Origin: Anaerolineae bacterium | Lineage (GTDB): Bacteria; Chloroflexota; Anaerolineae; Anaerolineales; Anaerolineaceae | DNA: 7,872 bases | Reading direction: 5' to 3' | Assembly (NCBI GenBank): GCA_016213455.1 | Contig: JACRAG010000092.1 | Coordinates: forward strand, 1 to 7,872 | Shown here: positions 4,796 to 7,872 of the stretch, one piece after another | How the letters are laid out: each line of letters starts with the position of its first letter | How positions within the stretch are numbered: position 1 is the stretch's first letter | Made by a program: the position numbers and the translations under genes | Notes under the pieces: generated by a model | The model's input: the letters and a program-made list of their open reading frames with translations, nothing else | What the model was told of the DNA's origin: nothing | Databases searched by the model: none

Positions 4796-6388
4796 ATGCG
4801 ATTGAACTTTCGCGCGCCTGCCCTGTTTTTGCTGCTGCTGGTGCTGACCGGCCTGGCCTGCAACCTGCCGGCTGCCCCGGCGCAGGCTCCGCGCGCCACC
4901 CAGCCCGGGCTGCTGCCTGGCTCGGGCGGCGCGAACAGCGGACAACCCCCATTAGCAGCCACATCCACCCCGGCTGCGCCGGACCTGCCGCCGCCCACGG
5001 CTGCCGCCAGCCAGCCTTTTGCCGGGCTGGTCCCCGCCCAGCCGGGCGTCATCCCGCCTTTCCGCAATGATCTCAACCCTAGCCGACAGCCTCTGGACTA
5101 CCTGACCCAACCGGGCGACACCCTGCCCGCGCTGGCGCGCCGCTTTGGCGTGTCGACCATCGAGCTGCAGGGCGCGCAGGGGCTGCCGGCGGAGGACACG
5201 TTGCCGCCGGGTGTGCGCCTGAGCATCCCCGCGCCAGACCGGCGCGTGCTGCCCGGCCTGGCCCTGCTGCCCGACTCCGAGGTGATCTACGGCCCGCCGG
5301 CGGCGGATTTCGACATCCAGGCCTTTGTGGATCAGGCCGGCGGCTATCTCGCGCGTTACAGCGAGGCGGTGGACGGCGAGATGATGAGCGGCGCGCAGAT
5401 CGTGCGCCGCATCGCGCTGGAGACCTCCACCAATCCGCGCCTGCTGCTGGCGGTGCTGGAGATGCGCGCCGGCTGGGTGGCCGGCGAGCCGCGCAACCCC
5501 CTGCCGGATTACCCGATTGGCTTTGAAGCCCCCTCGCACCGCGGGCTGTACAAAGAGCTGGCCCTGGTCACGCGCCAGATCACCACCGCCTATTACGCCT
5601 GGCGCGAGGGCCGGCTGGGCAGCCTGGATTTTCCGCACGACGTGTACTTCGCCCTCGATCCGCGCCTGAACGCCGGCTCGGTGGCGATCCAGAACCTGTT
5701 TGCCCGCCTGGGCTCAGAGCCTTACTGGTTGGAAATGATCTACGGGACGGAAGGCTTTCTGGCGGTGCACCAGCGCCTGTTTGGGGATGCCTGGCAGCGC
5801 GCCGCCGCGTATGAACCGCTCATCCCGGGCGGGTTGGGCGCGTCACAGCCCGATTGGCAGCTGCCCTTTGCGCGGGGCGAGCTGTGGACCTTCACCGGCG
5901 GGCCGCACATCGTGTGGGGCTTTGGCAGCCCGTTGGGCGCGATCGATTTTGCCCCCACCGGGCAGAACAAAGGCTGTGGACCCGCGCTGCGCTGGGCCAC
6001 GGCTTCCGCACCGGGCGTGGTGGCGCGCTCCGAGCGCGGGCTGTTGATTCTCGACATCGCCGGCGACGGGTACGAGCACACCGGCTGGACGCTGCTCTAC
6101 CTGCACCTGGCGGACGCCGAACGCCTGCCGGCGGGCGCGGCGGCGGCGCAGGATGCGCCGTTGGGGCATCCCTCCTGCGAGGGCGGCCCGGCGACCGGGC
6201 GTCATGTGCACATCGCCCGGCGCTACAACGGCGAGTGGATTGGCGTGACCCCGGCTTTTCCCTTCACCCTCAGCGGCTGGCTGGTGGAGCCGGGTGAGCT
6301 GCCCTACCAGGGCCGCCTGCTCGGCCCCGGCGGCGTGGTCGAAGCCCGCCCGGATGGCTCCGCGCCGGCGCGCATCACCCGTGATTGA
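4796..6388 (+). CDS. LysM-domain lipoprotein with C-terminal M23-like (LytM) peptidase domain
   Basis: A predicted cell-envelope lipoprotein of 530 aa, probably bound to peptidoglycan and perhaps cleaving it. Residues 1-21 are a lipoprotein signal peptide ending in LTGLA-C22; Gly at -3 is acceptable but not the commonest choice. Residues 23-95 are a Pro/Ala/Ser-rich linker. A LysM domain follows at about 101-146 (YLTQPGDTLPALARRFGVS ... LPPGVRLSIPAP). Residues 170-340 are a helical domain with SGAQIVRRIALETSTNPRLL and a long helix ending in TTAYYAWREG, distantly like lytic-transglycosylase helices, but unassigned. The M23-like domain is about 355-505: PHIVWGFGSPLGAIDFAPTG, YLHLA (H437) and GRHVHIARRYNGEWI (H470, H472). 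The canonical HxxxD motif is altered (see findings). The start at 4796 was chosen because it exposes the signal peptide. An in-frame ATG at 4607 would bury it and run through the promoter. Confidence 0.88.
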   Translation: MRLNFRAPALFLLLLVLTGLACNLPAAPAQAPRATQPGLLPGSGGANSGQPPLAATSTPAAPDLPPPTAAASQPFAGLVPAQPGVIPPFRNDLNPSRQPLDYLTQPGDTLPALARRFGVSTIELQGAQGLPAEDTLPPGVRLSIPAPDRRVLPGLALLPDSEVIYGPPAADFDIQAFVDQAGGYLARYSEAVDGEMMSGAQIVRRIALETSTNPRLLLAVLEMRAGWVAGEPRNPLPDYPIGFEAPSHRGLYKELALVTRQITTAYYAWREGRLGSLDFPHDVYFALDPRLNAGSVAIQNLFARLGSEPYWLEMIYGTEGFLAVHQRLFGDAWQRAAAYEPLIPGGLGASQPDWQLPFARGELWTFTGGPHIVWGFGSPLGAIDFAPTGQNKGCGPALRWATASAPGVVARSERGLLILDIAGDGYEHTGWTLLYLHLADAERLPAGAAAAQDAPLGHPSCEGGPATGRHVHIARRYNGEWIGVTPAFPFTLSGWLVEPGELPYQGRLLGPGGVVEARPDGSAPARITRD

Positions 6389-6396
6389 TATGGGGG

Positions 6397-6405
6397 TGTT
6401 ACAAT
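6397..6405 (+). promoter_or_regulatory. Putative extended -10 (TGT-TACAAT) for the oxidoreductase gene
   Basis: TGTTACAAT fits an extended -10 element (TGn followed by TACAAT at 6400-6405), 9 nt after the stop of the lipoprotein gene and 114 nt before the oxidoreductase ATG. It would give a leader of about 108 nt. No -35 is seen. Readthrough from the lipoprotein gene is also possible because no terminator is visible in the 131-nt gap. Confidence 0.3.
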
Positions 6406-6519
6406 GGGGCGGCGCGATCCCCAAACTCCTCTTACCACGCCTCAAGAGACGGGCCGGGGGTACGGGAAAAACATTTTTGGATCGATATACAACCCAAACA
6501 CGACGGAAGGTTCGCACCT

Positions 6520-7479
6520 ATGAAATTCTTGATCGCAGGCTATGGCTCCATCGGACGGCGGCATTTGCGCAATCTGCGCGAACTGGGCGAGCAGGATATC
6601 GTGCTGTACCGCTCGCGGCGCAGCACCCTGCCGGAGGATGAAATCGCCGGGCTGCCCGTGGAAACCGACCTGGACGCCGCGCTGGCTCACAAACCGGATG
6701 CGGTGATCATCTCCAACCCGACCGCGCTGCACCTGCAGGTCGCCATCCCCGCTGCCGAGCGCGGCTGCGCCATATTAATGGAAAAACCCATCGCGCACGA
6801 TCTGAGCCAGGTGGATGAATTCCGCCGGGCGGTCAAACGCGGCGGCGCGGTGGTGCTGGTGGGTTTTCAACTGCGCTTTCACCCAACCCTGCAGCGCGCA
6901 GCAGCCCTCCTGGCGGAAGGCGCCATCGGCAAGGTGACATCGGCGCGTGCGCATTGGGGCGAATACCTGCCCAACTGGCACCCCTGGGAGGATTTCCGCC
7001 AGGGATATGCCGCCCGTCCCGACCTGGGCGGCGGGGTGATATTGACTCTCTGCCATCCGTTTGACTACCTGCGCTGGCTGCTGGGCGAATACCAGGTGGA
7101 GTGGGCTGCGGGCGGCTCGCTGGGCCTGGGTCTGCCAGTGGAAGACAGTGTGGACATGGGCCTGCGCTTCGAGTCGGGGGCTGCCGGCACCCTGCACCTG
7201 GATTACCTGCAGCAGCCCGCCGCGCACACCCTGGAGATCATCGGCACGGGCGGCACGCTGCGCTGGAACAATGCGGATGCCTCGCTGACGCTGCATACCC
7301 CGGAGGACCTGGACGGGCGTGTGTTTGCGCCTCCACAGGGCTTTGAGCGCAACTGGCTCTTCCTGGATGAGATGCGCCACTTTTTGGCGGTGGCGCGGGA
7401 CGAGGTTGTGCCGTTGTGCAGCCTGGAGGACGGCGTGCGCGCGCTGGAACTGGCGCTCACTGCCCGCGCCGCGCTGTGA
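6520..7479 (+). CDS. Gfo/Idh/MocA-family NAD(P)-dependent oxidoreductase
   Basis: A 319-aa cytosolic dehydrogenase, usually acting on sugars, inositols or sugar-nucleotide derivatives. The N-terminal Rossmann domain starts with FLIAGYGSIGRRHLRNLREL (residues 3-22, GxGxxG). The family signature LMEKPIAHDL has E88-K89-P90, K89 being the usual catalytic lysine. GFQLRFHP (115-122) and GGVILTLCHPFDYLRWLLG (171-189) follow; H179 and D182 match the conserved catalytic-region His and Asp. The WGEYLPNWHPWEDFRQGYAA segment (146-165) resembles members found in surface-polysaccharide or sialic-acid-type loci, but no such partner genes are in view. The start is set by GGAAGG (6505-6510), 9 nt before the ATG, and by the Rossmann strand at residue 2. 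The frame is open 45 codons further upstream, but that stretch has no family match. Substrate unknown. Confidence 0.9.
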   Translation: MKFLIAGYGSIGRRHLRNLRELGEQDIVLYRSRRSTLPEDEIAGLPVETDLDAALAHKPDAVIISNPTALHLQVAIPAAERGCAILMEKPIAHDLSQVDEFRRAVKRGGAVVLVGFQLRFHPTLQRAAALLAEGAIGKVTSARAHWGEYLPNWHPWEDFRQGYAARPDLGGGVILTLCHPFDYLRWLLGEYQVEWAAGGSLGLGLPVEDSVDMGLRFESGAAGTLHLDYLQQPAAHTLEIIGTGGTLRWNNADASLTLHTPEDLDGRVFAPPQGFERNWLFLDEMRHFLAVARDEVVPLCSLEDGVRALELALTARAAL

Positions 7480-7503
7480 GCGGCACTGCGTAGGATGCCG
7501 GGA

Positions 7504-7531
7504 GAGATCGCCACGCTCTCGCGATGACATG
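7504..7531. repeat. Partial copy of the GAGATCGCCACGC...GATGACATG repeat (copy 1)
   Basis: It begins GAGATCGCCACGC and ends CTCGCGATGACATG. It lacks the CCGG spacer found in copies 2 and 3. It appears to be a right-end fragment of the element at 7541-7634, lying 11 nt from that element's left end. Confidence 0.7.
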
Positions 7532-7540
7532 CAGTGTGGA

Positions 7541-7634
7541 TGTCATTGCGAGTCGCCTCCGCAGGAGGCGGCGAAGCAATCTCCGACTCGGCTGGTTACG
7601 CAGCCGAGATCGCCACGCCCGGCTCGCGGTGACA
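7541..7634. repeat. MITE-like palindromic element with TGTCATTGCGAG-type ends
   Basis: The 94-nt element starts TGTCATTGCGAG and ends CTCGCGGTGACA, whose reverse complement is TGTCACCGCGAG, so the 12-nt terminal inverted repeats match at 10 positions. Inside are two perfect hairpins: CGCCTCC/GGAGGCG (7554-7570, 3-nt loop) and CTCGGCTG/CAGCCGAG (7587-7608, 6-nt loop). GCGAAGCAATCTC (7571-7583) is characteristic of the 'GTCATTGCGAG...GAAGCAATCTC' intergenic repeats seen in many bacterial genomes. It has no coding capacity. The right part (7606-7636) is repeated at 7504-7531 and 7755-7804. Confidence 0.75.
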
Positions 7635-7649
7635 TGAAACGCCTTCTTC

Positions 7650-7732
7650 GTAGGGGGTCGTTGGCCGCTTTGGGCCAACGCACCATCTTATTTCAGCATC
7701 AAAAGATGGTGCGTTGAGGCAACGCACCCTAC
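7650..7732. repeat. Palindromic element with GTAGGG...CCCTAC ends and three overlapping hairpins
   Basis: The 83-nt element begins GTAGGGGGTCGTTGGCC and ends GGCAACGCACCCTAC, an imperfect inverted repeat. It contains three perfect stems that share sequence: CGTTGGCC/GGCCAACG (7659-7680), CAACGCACCATCTT/AAGATGGTGCGTTG (7676-7716, 13-nt loop) and GGTGCGTTG/CAACGCACC (7708-7728, 3-nt loop). The 'GTAGGGTGCGTTG' palindrome type recurs between genes in many bacteria. It is probably a non-autonomous mobile or REP-like repeat; no transposase is nearby. Confidence 0.7.
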
Positions 7733-7754
7733 CGGAGATGGATGGCTGTCTGGA

Positions 7755-7804
7755 GAGATCGCCACGCCCGGCTCGCGGAGCCTCGCCGGTCTCGCGATGA
7801 CATG
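7755..7804. repeat. Copy 3 of the GAGATCGCCACGC repeat, with an internal insertion
   Basis: GAGATCGCCACGC at 7755-7767 continues as in copy 2 through CCGGCTCGCGG (7778). About 18 extra nt that include a second CTCGCG (7791-7796) follow before the GATGACATG end (7796-7804). The repetition of CTCGCG on both sides suggests an internal duplication or slippage event. Confidence 0.65.
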
Positions 7805-7872
7805 TGAGGCGGGGCGCCGTGCTTCTCTTGTAGGTCGCGGTTTTGGGCGGGTCGAATCGACGGCATGGCGAA

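Larger units (their letters stand above)
7480..7872. other. Non-coding 3' region made largely of palindromic repeats
   Basis: These 393 nt after the oxidoreductase gene show no credible coding frame. Positions 7504-7804 hold two kinds of repeat, described in separate entries. Positions 7805-7872 hold no gene that I recognise, only a small palindrome, GTCGAATCGAC (7851-7861). Confidence 0.6.

Noticed and set aside
4952..5638. Long minus-strand open frame opposite the lipoprotein gene, and a similar one at 6775-7530
   Set aside because: Both are GC-rich antisense shadows: Gln/Arg/Ala-rich, without domains, and lying opposite well-supported genes.
6385..6519. Upstream extension of the oxidoreductase to 6385
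   Set aside because: It overlaps the end of the previous gene and adds 45 residues before the Rossmann strand with no family counterpart. The ATG at 6520 has an SD sequence.
7319..7717. 132-codon plus-strand open frame across the oxidoreductase 3' end and the repeats
   Set aside because: Its first part is an out-of-frame reading of the oxidoreductase and the rest is translated palindromic repeat.
7504..7804. Possible CRISPR array
   Set aside because: The copies differ in length and spacing, are palindromic and MITE-like, and have no uniform repeat-spacer pattern or cas genes nearby.

Overview
The window looks like chromosomal DNA from a GC-rich bacterium. A member of the Chloroflexota (Anaerolineae-like) is my best guess, from the style of the LysM/M23 lipoprotein, the long Pro/Ala linker after an '...LACNLP' lipobox, the membrane-anchored SRPBCC protein and the palindromic intergenic repeats. 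This is inference from pattern memory, not a search result.

Layout. (1) Positions 1-1507, plus strand: a two-gene metal-homeostasis unit. It holds the 3' part of an ABC-3 type Mn/Zn/Fe permease with a C-terminal winged-helix tail, then, 9 nt later, a three-domain DtxR/MntR-type metalloregulator whose visible ligands look more Mn-type than Fe-type. (2) 1648-2139, plus strand: a small FMN-binding split-barrel (pyridoxamine-phosphate-oxidase-like / NimA-like) protein. (3) About 2140-3700: a stretch visibly poorer in G+C than its surroundings. It carries a class I SAM-dependent methyltransferase on the minus strand, a degraded IS630-type transposase remnant just upstream of it, and several stem-loops. 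(4) 3715-4584, minus strand: a membrane-anchored SRPBCC-fold protein. (5) 4796-6388, plus strand and divergent from it: a lipoprotein with LysM, a helical domain and an M23-like domain, probably acting in the cell envelope. (6) 6520-7479, plus strand: a Gfo/Idh/MocA-family NAD(P)-dependent oxidoreductase. (7) 7480-7872: a non-coding cluster of palindromic, MITE-like repeats of at least two kinds.

Only the first two genes form a clear functional unit: the regulator presumably senses the metal that the transporter imports. The other genes have separate promoters or opposite orientations and look like ordinary accessory or housekeeping functions. Three perfect TATAAT hexamers sit at sensible distances from gene starts. 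One ends only 6 nt before the ATG of the LysM/M23 gene, which suggests a leaderless mRNA.

I do not see a defence system, CRISPR array, tRNA, rRNA or intact mobile element. The points most worth a second look are the 3'-end repeat cluster with mutually exclusive hairpins, the M23-like domain whose first metal-site motif is altered, the apparently leaderless start, and the low-GC island with a transposase scar whose stop codon lies inside a putative methyltransferase promoter.
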